From Polyangia bacterium (GTDB lineage Bacteria; Myxococcota_A; Polyangia; Nannocystales; Nannocystaceae): a DNA stretch of 64,000 nt. The notes under the pieces are model-generated. The model saw nothing but the letters and a program-made list of their open reading frames with translations. It had not been told where the DNA came from and did not search any database. Both the position numbers and the translations under genes were made by a program. Below, in pieces: positions 17,700 through 26,382 of the stretch. Position 1 is the stretch's first letter; each line of letters starts with the position of its first letter. The DNA lies in assembly GCA_030429545.1 (NCBI GenBank), contig JAUIFF010000011.1, positions 1 to 64,000 of the forward strand, written 5' to 3'.

Positions 17700-18941
17700 A
17701 TGAAAGGACCCGCGCTTTATCGCCTCGCCTGGCGCAACATCTGGCGCAACCGCCGAAGGACGATGATCACCCTGGTAAGCATTGCCTTTGGCACCCTGCT
17801 GGCGACCCTATTTACCGGCATCGGCGACTCGTCCTACGGGCAGATGATCGATCACGCCGCCGGCCTGGGCGGGGGCCATGTGGTGGTCCAACACCGGGAT
17901 TTTGCCGAGCTGCCGACCGTCAAAAAAAGTGTACAGGCACGGGATATCAAATCCGCGGCCATGTCCCTCAATGGGGTCACCAAAGTCGTCCCGCGGCTGA
18001 CAACCGCCACGATGCTGTCGACCAGTGCCAACAGTACCGGCGCCATGGTGATGGGCATTGACCCCACGGCCGAAGATAAGACCACCCTGGGGATCACCGA
18101 GGCCATCGCCCAGGGCGACATGTTTGCCACCGCGGGCGACAAGGGCATTATTTTGGGCGCAACCCTGGCCGCCAACCTCGATGTCAAACTCGGCAAAAAA
18201 GTTGTTTATACACTCACAGATAAGTCCGGAGAGATCGCCACCGGGCTCGCCCGGGTCAGTGGGATCGTCGAGACCGGCTCGCCTTCGATCGACGGTGGCA
18301 TTGCCATGTTGCCACTGGACACCCTGCGCAAAACCGTGGGGTACGAAGCCGATGAACTGTCGCAGGTTGCGATCTTTGTCGACGACCACCGCAAATCGGC
18401 CAGCGTTGCCCAACACCTCGCCCCCGCTGTCGGCGAGGCCGTAGCGCTGCCGTGGTACGAGGCCCAACCCGACCTCGCCGGGTTTATCGCCATGAAAGAG
18501 GGCAGCACGGTGATCATGGAATTGATCATCACGGTGCTGATCGCCGCCGGCATTTTCAACACCCTGTTTGTCTCGGTGATGGAGCGGATGCGAGAGTTCG
18601 GCATCATGGCGGCGATCGGATTTTCGAGCCGCCAGCTGTTTTCGCTGATCATGTGGGAAAGCCTGTGGATTGCCCTGTGTGGTCTCGCCACCGGCATTGC
18701 GTTTGTCGCCTGGCCCTACTACTACCTCAACACTGTCGGGCTCAACTACGCCGAGTTGATGGAAGGCAACAACGTCGAGGTTGCCGGGGTCGCGATGGAC
18801 CCGATCTTGTACGTCAGCATTTACCCCTCGCACGCCCTCATGATTGCGGTAGCGATTGTCGTCGCCACCCTTGCAGCCGGCCTGTACCCAGCCTGGCGGG
18901 CGGGTCGGGTTGCACCTGTCGACACCATCAGGCTGGTCTGA
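17700..18941 (+). CDS. ABC transporter permease, FtsX/LolE type, copy 2
   Basis: A 413-residue paralogue of the upstream permease and its presumed partner. It begins LAWRNIWRNRRRT, has an N-terminal helix (ITLVSIAFGTLLATLFTG), a periplasmic domain to about 270 and three C-terminal helices (MELIITVLIAAGIFNTLFVS, then around LFSLIMWESLWIALCGLA, then LMIAVAIVVATLAAGLYP). The family motif ERMREFGIMAAIGFSSRQ is present. GGAG precedes the ATG by six bases. It sits 27 bases after permease 1 and 47 bases before the ATPase. Confidence 0.92.
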   Translation: MKGPALYRLAWRNIWRNRRRTMITLVSIAFGTLLATLFTGIGDSSYGQMIDHAAGLGGGHVVVQHRDFAELPTVKKSVQARDIKSAAMSLNGVTKVVPRLTTATMLSTSANSTGAMVMGIDPTAEDKTTLGITEAIAQGDMFATAGDKGIILGATLAANLDVKLGKKVVYTLTDKSGEIATGLARVSGIVETGSPSIDGGIAMLPLDTLRKTVGYEADELSQVAIFVDDHRKSASVAQHLAPAVGEAVALPWYEAQPDLAGFIAMKEGSTVIMELIITVLIAAGIFNTLFVSVMERMREFGIMAAIGFSSRQLFSLIMWESLWIALCGLATGIAFVAWPYYYLNTVGLNYAELMEGNNVEVAGVAMDPILYVSIYPSHALMIAVAIVVATLAAGLYPAWRAGRVAPVDTIRLV

Positions 18942-18988
18942 GTCCGGAAAGCTTGTACACACATTTTTATCCGCCCGGAAGGTTTGCC

Positions 18989-19690
18989 ATGACCGAACAA
19001 GACGTCATCATCGAGCTGCAAAACGTGACCAAGACCTATCAGCAGGGCAAGGTCGAAGTCCATGCCCTGCGCGGCATGAATCTCATGGTCCGCCGCGGCG
19101 AATTTTTGGCCCTCACCGGGCCCTCGGGCTCGGGCAAAACCACTGCCCTCAACGTGATCGGAGCCCTCGACACCCCGACCTCAGGAGTCGCCAAAGTCGG
19201 TGGCGTCGACCTTTCGACCCTGAGTCGCGCGCAAAAAAGCAAGCTACGACGCGACCGTATCGGTTTTGTGTTTCAGGCCTACAACCTGATTCCGGTGCTC
19301 ACAGCCTACGAAAACGCAGAGATGGTCCTGCGCCTTCAGGGCGTGGCCCCGGCCGAACGCAAACAGCGGGTGATGCAACTGCTCAGCGACGTTGGCCTAG
19401 GCGGGATGGAGCACCGCCGCCCCAACGAAATGTCGGGTGGCCAGCAGCAGCGCGTGGCGATTGCCCGGGCGATTGCTTCCAACCCGGTGGTCACCCTCGC
19501 CGATGAGCCGACCGCCAATGTCGACAGTGCCACCGCCGAAATCCTGCTCAACCTCATGGTCAAACTCAACGAGGAGCGCGGGGTCACGTTTATTTTTTCG
19601 ACCCACGACCCCCGGGTGGTCGCCAAGGCCAAACGCATTGTCCACATGATCGATGGGGCCGTCGACACCGACGAGGTCCGCACAACCTAA
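18989..19690 (+). CDS. ABC transporter ATP-binding protein, LolD/MacB type
   Basis: A 233-residue ATPase driving the two FtsX-type permeases. It has Walker A GPSGSGKTT, Q-loop in GFVFQAYNLIPVLTAYEN, signature MSGGQQQRVAIARA, Walker B VVTLADEPTANVD and switch His in FSTHD. The ATG at 18989 follows a GGAAGG six bases upstream; a longer frame open from 18452 overlaps the permease and is not used. The signature begins MSGG rather than LSGG, a common variant. The final operon gene, a beta-barrel, starts about 70 bases later. Confidence 0.95.
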   Translation: MTEQDVIIELQNVTKTYQQGKVEVHALRGMNLMVRRGEFLALTGPSGSGKTTALNVIGALDTPTSGVAKVGGVDLSTLSRAQKSKLRRDRIGFVFQAYNLIPVLTAYENAEMVLRLQGVAPAERKQRVMQLLSDVGLGGMEHRRPNEMSGGQQQRVAIARAIASNPVVTLADEPTANVDSATAEILLNLMVKLNEERGVTFIFSTHDPRVVAKAKRIVHMIDGAVDTDEVRTT

Positions 19691-19761
19691 GTGTATAGAC
19701 AAACGCCTTCTTCCGCCCTTCCCCAGTTCACCCATTTTTGCTGGCACCTGTAGCTCTCCCG

Positions 19762-21399
19762 ATGTCTCCGGCGATCATCGCAATACTTGTGCTTGGCTGG
19801 CAAAGCCCGGCAACCCCACCGCCCTCGCGTGGGTTTCCCGAGGTCGTCGAAGTCGAAGTTGGCGCGAAGGTCGGTCCATCGACACCCGCAAACGACAAAG
19901 CTGACGCCAGCGAACCAGCACAAATCCCAGCTCCCGAAGCACCCCCCGACAAAACGTCACCACAGCCGGCAAAGGGCACCGCCGACACCACGCCACAGCT
20001 GGCTGAGGGCGCCGCTGAGCCCACGCCACCATCGTCGTCATCCGACACCTGGGTCGCCGATGGTGAGGGGTTTGATTTCGACTTCGATGCGCTCAGTGGT
20101 GACACCAGCGAAGACAGTGACGAGCAGCAACAAACACCCGGCGGTGACACACCGCTCGACGCACCCGCCCCCGTGGCCGAGACGTCGACGGCAAAAAAAC
20201 CCAAGGTAAGGGCGGGAGACATTCTCAGCGGTGCCCTGCGGCTAACGGGTGCCTTCCTACACTTTCCCGATGAACCCTTGCTTTTTGCCAACGGCGACGA
20301 TGGCATGGTCTTGGGCGAGGGCCGGTTTATCATCAACACCCCGGCTGGCAAACATCTCAAGTTCGATATCAATACGTTTGTCGACGTCTCGCGCCTGCCG
20401 ACCGGCGGTACGCTAAACGGTGCATTTACAAGTGCAAGCTCCGGCAGTGCCTACCGCACCCGATTTTTGAGCTGGAACTACTGGCAAAACGGTGGGGTCC
20501 GGGGCAACCTCGGCGTCGACCGGCTGGCCATGACAATTTTGGCTGGCCCGGCCACCATCGACATTGGCCGGTTTCCCATCAACTACACGGTGACCGGGGC
20601 GTTTACCCCAAATGATGTCTATGCACCTTTTTCGCCAACCACCGTCAACCGAATTTTCAAGCCGGGTGTCGACGCCCTGAGGTTTTCGTTTGCCGTGGGC
20701 AATCTGGCCAGTATCGATGTCCTCGGCACCCTTGGCTACGCCAGCAACGACGCCCCGACGTGGGGCCAAAGCTCGGTGTTTGCCCGGGCAGGGTTTGTCG
20801 GCGGCGGGTTTGAATGGGCGGTCCTCGGCGGCAAATTGGCACAGCGGTGGATCGTCGGCGGTTCGGCCCAGGGCGATGCCGGGCCAATTGGCCTGCGCAC
20901 CGAGTTCCATGTTGGTTTTCCCGACCGCGAAGGCGACGGACGCAAGGCCAACGACAACGAACTGCCGATTTACACACGTATCGCAGGGGGGCCCAACGTC
21001 GCGTTTGGCTGGCACAACACCAGTCTGTCGGCCGAATACATGTTTGTCTCAGACGGCCGCTCCAACGCCGCGGATTACCTCGACCGGGCAATGTCCCTGG
21101 CCCCCGACGATATCCCGTACCTCGGCAAACACTATGTATCTGCATCTTTTGGGCTCGACATCATCCCAATCCTGCGCCTGCAAACCCTCGCGCTTGTCAA
21201 CGCCAGCGACGGCTCTGGCCTCGGCGGTCTGACCCTGGCCTACAACGCCGCCGACGAAGTCGACCTGATTGTCGGCTCGTTTATACCCTGGGGAAAAAAG
21301 CTCCAAAACGTTGACCCCATGGCCGGGAGCTTTGAGCTCGGTAGCGAATACGGCCTTGCGGCCCTTACAATCTACCTCGAGACGCGCGTTTTCTTTTAG
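19762..21399 (+). CDS. outer-membrane beta-barrel protein with disordered N-terminal linker
   Basis: A 545-residue protein, last gene of the TetR-led operon. A short hydrophobic start (SPAIIAILVLGW) is followed by about 120 residues of Pro/Ala/Thr-rich then acidic sequence (FDFDFDALSGD), and then by a barrel-like region with alternating hydrophobic residues and many Gly, Tyr and Trp (RTRFLSWNYWQNGGV, IDIGRFPINYTVTGAF, GPNVAFGWHNTSLSAEY) ending in Phe-Phe, typical of outer-membrane insertion. I infer it is the outer-membrane end of the ABC/LolA-like pathway. The signal peptide is atypical; a TTG at 19738 is an alternative start. Specific family unknown. Confidence 0.75.
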   Translation: MSPAIIAILVLGWQSPATPPPSRGFPEVVEVEVGAKVGPSTPANDKADASEPAQIPAPEAPPDKTSPQPAKGTADTTPQLAEGAAEPTPPSSSSDTWVADGEGFDFDFDALSGDTSEDSDEQQQTPGGDTPLDAPAPVAETSTAKKPKVRAGDILSGALRLTGAFLHFPDEPLLFANGDDGMVLGEGRFIINTPAGKHLKFDINTFVDVSRLPTGGTLNGAFTSASSGSAYRTRFLSWNYWQNGGVRGNLGVDRLAMTILAGPATIDIGRFPINYTVTGAFTPNDVYAPFSPTTVNRIFKPGVDALRFSFAVGNLASIDVLGTLGYASNDAPTWGQSSVFARAGFVGGGFEWAVLGGKLAQRWIVGGSAQGDAGPIGLRTEFHVGFPDREGDGRKANDNELPIYTRIAGGPNVAFGWHNTSLSAEYMFVSDGRSNAADYLDRAMSLAPDDIPYLGKHYVSASFGLDIIPILRLQTLALVNASDGSGLGGLTLAYNAADEVDLIVGSFIPWGKKLQNVDPMAGSFELGSEYGLAALTIYLETRVFF

Positions 21400-21472
21400 T
21401 GACGCTCGTCTCAGGTATTTGTATCACCAAATAAAACCCCGCACGCGTCGGAGCGGATGCTACCATTGACAA

Positions 21473-23158
21473 ATGGTACGGGTTTACTGGGCGTTGGCGT
21501 GTAGCTTATTTGTCTGTAGCTGTGGCAAAGGTGAAGCGGACACAGACACGCAAACCACCGGCACGACGGCGGGTGAGACCTCGGACACCACCGAGGCACC
21601 GACGGCCGGTCCGGAAACGGAAGGGTCGACCACGGGCGACATCCCGGGCTGCAACGATGGTCAATCGATCTGCATCGCCCCCCAACGCGAGGTCGATGTT
21701 TTGTTTGTCATTGACAACTCGTTTTCAATGGCCGAGGAGCAGGCCCTACTTTCGGCCAACATCGAGGCATTTATTGCAACCCTTGAGGGTGCCGGTGCCG
21801 ATTATCGAATTGCGGTGACGACCACCGACATGGGCAACCCGCGCTGCCAGGGGAGCGCTGAGTTTGGCGAGTTTGTCAGCAGTTCATGCCTCGGCCGACT
21901 CAACGAGTTTGTCATTGACAACCCGCCGATCAACGCAACTGCGACCTGCGATGGTTATTGTATATTCGATGATAATGCACTGATGTTGTCGCCCACACCG
22001 ATCGCCGAAGGCGGCACCGCCCCGCGGGCCTGGATCGAGCGCTTCGGTGCGGGTACAAACCTTCCCGAGGGCATACAGGCAAGCCAGGCGCTCCAGTGTT
22101 TTGCCCCCCAGGGCATCGCTGGCTGTGGCTATGAGTCGACCCTCGAGAGCATGTACCGGGCACTGCTGCAAAGCAGTTCCCCCGAATCGCCAAACTACGG
22201 GTTTTTGCGTGACACCGCGATCTTACAGGTTGTGATCTTGACCGACGAACTCGACTGTTCTTACAACCCTGACTTTTCAGACATCTTTGTCAGCAACCAG
22301 GTATTTTGGAACCCGGGCGACATGTTTCCAACCTCGAGCGCCTGTTTTCGTGCGGGCGTGGCCTGCCAAAACCCCGGGCCAGACCTCGGTGAGTGCCAGG
22401 CGCAAGACCACGACATCCAGGGTAATCCCACCGACAATCCCGACGAGGCCGTACTGCACCCGGTGTCCCGCTACACCGACCTCCTGCGCCAAATCGAGAT
22501 TGACCGCCAAACCATCAACGCCGGGGCCGAAGTCCATGTCTCGGTGATCGCCGGCGTTCCCAGTGGCTATCCCGGCAGCGATATTGTCTATACACAAAAT
22601 GGTGCGACCCAGGAGTTTCTCGACCTCTATGGGATCGCCCCGGGCTGTACCTCGCCCGCGGGCGGCGAGGCATTGCCTCCCGTGCGCCTACGCGAGTTTG
22701 CCGAGTTTTTTGCTATCGATGGCAAGCCGAACATGTTCTCGATTTGCGACGACGACTACACCCCGGCCCTGCAGGCAATCGCCGAAGCCATTGGCGACAA
22801 CCTGGCACCTGCGTGTGTCCCGGAGTGCATCGCCGACACCGATCCAAATACCGCGGTGCTCGAGCCCAACTGCACATTTTACAATACCGATGCCAACAAC
22901 GAGGTTAGCGAGGTACCAGCCTGTGTCGCCGAGGGTGAACAGCTTATCCCGCCGCCGGGGGAAACGCTTTGTTACCACGCGCTCACCGACAAAAGCGGGG
23001 CGACACCGTCGACGGCCGACGATCTCTCGGACCGGTGCATCGACAGCGGGTGGAATCTCGAGATTGTCACGGTCAACTCCGATCCGTCCACTCGGGTGCA
23101 GCTCACATATAATTGCGAGCTATCCGCCGATATCGCCAACGATTGCCCGGGCCTGTGA
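21473..23158 (+). CDS. von Willebrand factor A-domain lipoprotein
   Basis: A 561-residue surface lipoprotein. The signal peptide ends with lipobox VCSC (Cys17), followed by a Thr/Glu/Asp-rich linker (to about 60) typical of this lineage. The VWA domain starts near 72 with DVLFVIDNSFSM, whose Asp81-x-Ser83-x-Ser85 is the metal-dependent adhesion site; LTDELD supplies a later acidic metal ligand. About twenty Cys residues are spread through the mature part, suggesting disulfides. The C-terminal 100 residues (CIADTDPN onward) are not recognised. Likely role: metal-dependent binding of a protein or surface; ligand unknown. Confidence 0.9.
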   Translation: MVRVYWALACSLFVCSCGKGEADTDTQTTGTTAGETSDTTEAPTAGPETEGSTTGDIPGCNDGQSICIAPQREVDVLFVIDNSFSMAEEQALLSANIEAFIATLEGAGADYRIAVTTTDMGNPRCQGSAEFGEFVSSSCLGRLNEFVIDNPPINATATCDGYCIFDDNALMLSPTPIAEGGTAPRAWIERFGAGTNLPEGIQASQALQCFAPQGIAGCGYESTLESMYRALLQSSSPESPNYGFLRDTAILQVVILTDELDCSYNPDFSDIFVSNQVFWNPGDMFPTSSACFRAGVACQNPGPDLGECQAQDHDIQGNPTDNPDEAVLHPVSRYTDLLRQIEIDRQTINAGAEVHVSVIAGVPSGYPGSDIVYTQNGATQEFLDLYGIAPGCTSPAGGEALPPVRLREFAEFFAIDGKPNMFSICDDDYTPALQAIAEAIGDNLAPACVPECIADTDPNTAVLEPNCTFYNTDANNEVSEVPACVAEGEQLIPPPGETLCYHALTDKSGATPSTADDLSDRCIDSGWNLEIVTVNSDPSTRVQLTYNCELSADIANDCPGL

Positions 23159-23167
23159 GGTCGCAGT

Positions 23168-23179
23168 TATACATGTATA
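23168..23179. promoter_or_regulatory. perfect 12-bp palindrome TATACATGTATA
   Basis: A perfect AT-rich palindrome lies 10 bases after the VWA gene stop and about 50 bases before the next gene's start. It resembles the scattered TGYANNTRCA motif but is not an exact copy. It could be an operator of the downstream gene or a member of that motif family. Confidence 0.35.
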
Positions 23180-23227
23180 GGCATGGTTACCGATGGGACA
23201 CCGGCCAGCTGACGTATGATGCCCGCG

Positions 23228-24007
23228 ATGTCGTCCGAACTCCGCGTCGCCCGGGTCGAGTCCCTCCGTGTCGAGCACATCACGCCGGCGCGACGGGCCG
23301 CCCTCAGCCCTGCACTCACGGCGATCGTGCGCGAGCGCTTTGACGTCGAACGCCCCGAGGTTATCGCCGACTATGTGGTGTTTCGCCAACCGCCGGCAAC
23401 CCTCGATCTATTGTATAATCACCGAGATCAGCTCATCGGATTTATAGCGAGCAACCTGCAGGAAATCACGGTTGAGGGCCACCAATACACAATCTTTGAT
23501 GCCGGGATGTATGTCCGCGCGGGGGTTCGCGGCCTCGGGTGGTTGACCTATCAACGGGCGATCAGCGAACCGTTGCGCTACAAACTTCGCCACCGCAAGC
23601 GGCGGGTCGTGTTTGTCAGTGCCATGCTCACGCCGATCTCCTATCACCGAGGGTGTGGCTGGCCCGGGCTCCACCCCCATGCCGATCGCAAAACTCCCGC
23701 GCAGGTCGAGGCTGTGGTTCGCCATGCCGCCCACGCACGCGGGTATCAGGTCGTTGGCAACGATCCGTGGCAGGTCAACATCGGGTTTCGGGTGACGCCA
23801 CGCGACCCCGAGCGTCTACAACGTGCCATCGCGGCGGCCCGTGACCGGCATATCGAGCATTACCTCCAGCTCAACCCGAGTTACCTCGAAGGCGATTGGC
23901 TAATGACCTATGCGCCACTCGATCTCAAAACGATTGCACAAGCAATTTGTTGGTCACTGCCGCGGCAACTGCTCCAAGCCGCCAAGCAACGCCTAGGCAA
24001 ACGCTAG
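23228..24007 (+). CDS. possible GNAT-type acetyltransferase
   Basis: A 259-residue cytoplasmic protein without a signal peptide. The segment HRDQLIGFIASNLQEITVEG followed by YTIFDAGMYVRAGVRGLGWLTYQRAI has the strand-strand-helix pattern of GNAT enzymes, with VRAGVRGLG as the candidate acetyl-CoA pyrophosphate loop. Then VVFVSAMLTPISYHRGCGWPGLHP follows. The match is by eye and the flanks are unfamiliar, so the fold is a suggestion. Start ATG at 23228 gives MSSELRVARVE; an ATG at 23216 is also in frame. It ends convergently with clpX after 65 bases. Confidence 0.55.
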   Translation: MSSELRVARVESLRVEHITPARRAALSPALTAIVRERFDVERPEVIADYVVFRQPPATLDLLYNHRDQLIGFIASNLQEITVEGHQYTIFDAGMYVRAGVRGLGWLTYQRAISEPLRYKLRHRKRRVVFVSAMLTPISYHRGCGWPGLHPHADRKTPAQVEAVVRHAAHARGYQVVGNDPWQVNIGFRVTPRDPERLQRAIAAARDRHIEHYLQLNPSYLEGDWLMTYAPLDLKTIAQAICWSLPRQLLQAAKQRLGKR

Positions 24008-24072
24008 TCGCCACAATTAGAACAGGGCACACAAGCGAACTCGTGTGCCCTGCCTGTGGTTACCGCCGGCTG

Positions 24073-25335
24073 CTACGATGCCTTTTTCGGCTGCGGCTCG
24101 TCGTCGTTTTCAAACACCATCACGGGCTGGTCGTTGTTGACGATACATTCTTCGTTGACAACGACCTCGCGGACGTTTTCTTCGGAGGGTACGTCGTACA
24201 TGACATCGAGCATCGCTCGCTCCAAGATGGTCCGCAGACCACGAGCTCCAGCTTTTTGCTCACGCGACTTGCGGGCAACCGCTCGCAGAGCCGGGTCGGT
24301 GAACTTGAGTTCCACCCCGTCGAGTGAAAGCAGACGCTCGTATTGCTTGACGAGTGCGTTCTTTGGTGTGGTCAAAATGCTGACCAGCGCGTCCTCGTCG
24401 AGCTCTTGCAACGGGGCAACAACCGGCAGGCGACCGATGAACTCGGGGATCAGCCCAAACTTCATGAGGTCTTCGCTTTGCACGCTTTGCAAAAGCTCCC
24501 ACTGGCGCAGCTCTTTGCGGACCAGTGGCTCGTTGCCAAACCCCATGGTCTTGGCGTTGATCCGGTGGTCGATGATCGACTCTAGGCCGGCAAACGCACC
24601 GCCGCAGATAAACAGGATGTTGGTCGTATCGATCTGCAAGAAGTCCTGTTGCGGATGCTTGCGACCACCCTTGGGCGGCACGCTGGCAACGGTCCCCTCG
24701 AGGATCTTGAGCAGTGCTTGCTGCACGCCCTCGCCCGACACATCACGGGTGATCGACGGGTTGTCGCCCTTGCGTGCAACCTTGTCGATCTCGTCGATGT
24801 AGATGATCCCGCGTTGGGCTCGCTCGACATCGTGGTCGGCGTTTTGCAGCAGGCTGACGATGATGTTCTCGACGTCCTCACCGACGTAGCCGGCCTCGGT
24901 CAAACTCGTTGCATCTGCAATGGCAAACGGCACGTCGAGGATCCGTGCCAGCGTTTGGGCCATCAGCGTCTTGCCAGAACCCGTGGGGCCGAGCAGCAAA
25001 ATGTTGCTCTTTTGCAGCTCGGGCTCATCGGGATGCTTCTTGGCGTTGATCCGCTTGTAGTGGTTGTAGACCGCGACGGAGATGATCTTTTTGGCGAGGT
25101 CCTGGCCGATGATGTAGTCGTCGAGGATCTTGCGAATCTCCTTGGGCTTGGGCACCTTGCCGCCGGATTCGGAGCGCTCTTCTTTTTGCACTTCCTCGGC
25201 GAGGATGTCGTTGCACAGGGAAATACACTCATCGCAGATGTAGACCGAGGGCCCGGCGATCAGCTTTTTGACCTCTTTTTGGCTCTTGCCGCAAAAGGAA
25301 CAACTCAGGTTTCCGTTGTCGCGCTTTGAACTCAT
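24073..25335 (-). CDS. clpX: ATP-dependent Clp protease ATP-binding subunit ClpX
   Basis: A 420-residue AAA+ unfoldase that feeds proteins into ClpP. The N-terminal zinc-binding domain is intact (CSFCGKSQ and CDECISLC). The AAA+ core has Walker A GPTGSGKT, pore loop GYVGEDVE, Walker B IIYIDEIDK, and the ClpP-docking IGF-type loop is represented by MGFGNEP at the usual place. The C-terminal ATPase lid is complete (REQKAGARGLRTILERAMLD), followed by a short acidic tail ending PKKAS. Length is typical. It follows clpP by 18 bases on the same strand, the conserved tig-clpP-clpX order. Confidence 0.98.
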   Translation of the reverse strand: MSSKRDNGNLSCSFCGKSQKEVKKLIAGPSVYICDECISLCNDILAEEVQKEERSESGGKVPKPKEIRKILDDYIIGQDLAKKIISVAVYNHYKRINAKKHPDEPELQKSNILLLGPTGSGKTLMAQTLARILDVPFAIADATSLTEAGYVGEDVENIIVSLLQNADHDVERAQRGIIYIDEIDKVARKGDNPSITRDVSGEGVQQALLKILEGTVASVPPKGGRKHPQQDFLQIDTTNILFICGGAFAGLESIIDHRINAKTMGFGNEPLVRKELRQWELLQSVQSEDLMKFGLIPEFIGRLPVVAPLQELDEDALVSILTTPKNALVKQYERLLSLDGVELKFTDPALRAVARKSREQKAGARGLRTILERAMLDVMYDVPSEENVREVVVNEECIVNNDQPVMVFENDDEPQPKKAS

Positions 25336-25353
25336 GGATTCTCCGGGCTGGGC

Positions 25354-25962
25354 TTACTCGCTGTGCGCCGCCTCTTTACGCACCAATACGTCGTCGACGA
25401 GGCCGTATTTTTTGGCTGTCTCCGCGTCCATAAAACGGTCTCGCTCACAGTCGGCGAGGATGTCGTCGACATTCTTGCCACTGTGTTTGGCAAGGATGCC
25501 GTTGAGAAGTTGTTTGAGCCGCTGGATCTCGCGGGCTTGGATTTCGATGTCGGTCGCCTGACCGCGGGCACCACCCGATGGTTGGTGGATCATGATGCGG
25601 GCGTGCGGGAGGGCGTAGCGTTTACCCGGGGCACCGCCGGCGAGGAGCAACGCACCCATCGAGGCCGCCTGGCCGAGACAGTAGGTAGCGACGTTGGGGC
25701 GCACGTACTGCATCGTGTCGTAGATCGCGAGGCCGGCCGTGACCACACCACCCGGCGAGTTGATGTAGAGCGTGATGTCCTTCTCAGGGTCTTCTGACTC
25801 TAAGAACAGGAGCTGGGCGATGATGACGTTGGCGACCTGGTCGTTGACCGGCGTGCCCAAGAACACAATCCGGTCCTTGAGCAGGCGGCTGTAGATGTCC
25901 CACGAGCGTTCGCCCCGGTGGGTTTGTTCGACGACAAAGGGAATGTTGGCTGTTGTGTTCAT
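25354..25962 (-). CDS. clpP: ATP-dependent Clp protease proteolytic subunit ClpP
   Basis: A 202-residue serine peptidase that forms the double-heptamer chamber used with ClpX. The catalytic triad is Ser101 in GQAASMG, His126 in IMIHQPSGG and Asp175 in ERDRFMDA. The N-terminal FVVEQTHRGERSWDIYSRLLKDRIVFLG is typical apart from a very short propeptide. It lies between tig and clpX on the minus strand, separated from clpX by 18 bases but from tig by an unusually long 420 bases, so it may have its own promoter. Confidence 0.98.
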   Translation of the reverse strand: MNTTANIPFVVEQTHRGERSWDIYSRLLKDRIVFLGTPVNDQVANVIIAQLLFLESEDPEKDITLYINSPGGVVTAGLAIYDTMQYVRPNVATYCLGQAASMGALLLAGGAPGKRYALPHARIMIHQPSGGARGQATDIEIQAREIQRLKQLLNGILAKHSGKNVDDILADCERDRFMDAETAKKYGLVDDVLVRKEAAHSE

Positions 25963-26382
25963 CGGGTTGAAGCAATCCCTAGAAGTCCGTGGTTTTCTCG
26001 CGCGGCACGGGTGCTGGAAGTTTTGCGAAGCGCTCTCATCGAAGTCGGCAAGCGAGACGGTGTGTCGAGAAAACCCATGGGCTGCTAGCTATGGTGACGG
26101 TCTGTTTGCTGTGATGCAAGGGGAGGACTCGCCCGTTTGTCGCGGGGCAACGCCATCTCCTCGTCATCGCTACCACAAACGTTCACGTTCCCGACCGATG
26201 TGTTTATTTCCGCCGCGCGAGCCCCGAAGCCGCGCTGGGTACGAGTTCGTGGGATGCCGCTGGCGACGACATTTTTACGCGAGATGCGGCGGTGCAACTG
26301 TCAGCTGTGGAAAAAATCATGGGCCGGGCAGCTTCGCGCCGCCGACCCATTTGAAGCGCCACCGACAAGGCGTGGCCGCCAG
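25963..26382 (-). other. long tig-clpP intergenic region
   Basis: These 420 bases between tig and clpP hold no convincing gene: the best frame (26085-26297, minus) encodes 70 residues without any recognisable pattern. I see no intrinsic terminator and cannot point to a clear promoter, though the length would allow a separate heat-shock or stress promoter for clpPX. Confidence 0.5.

Noticed and set aside
26085..26297. A 70-codon frame in the tig-clpP gap
   Set aside because: No recognisable pattern, and no convincing start signal; left as gene-free.
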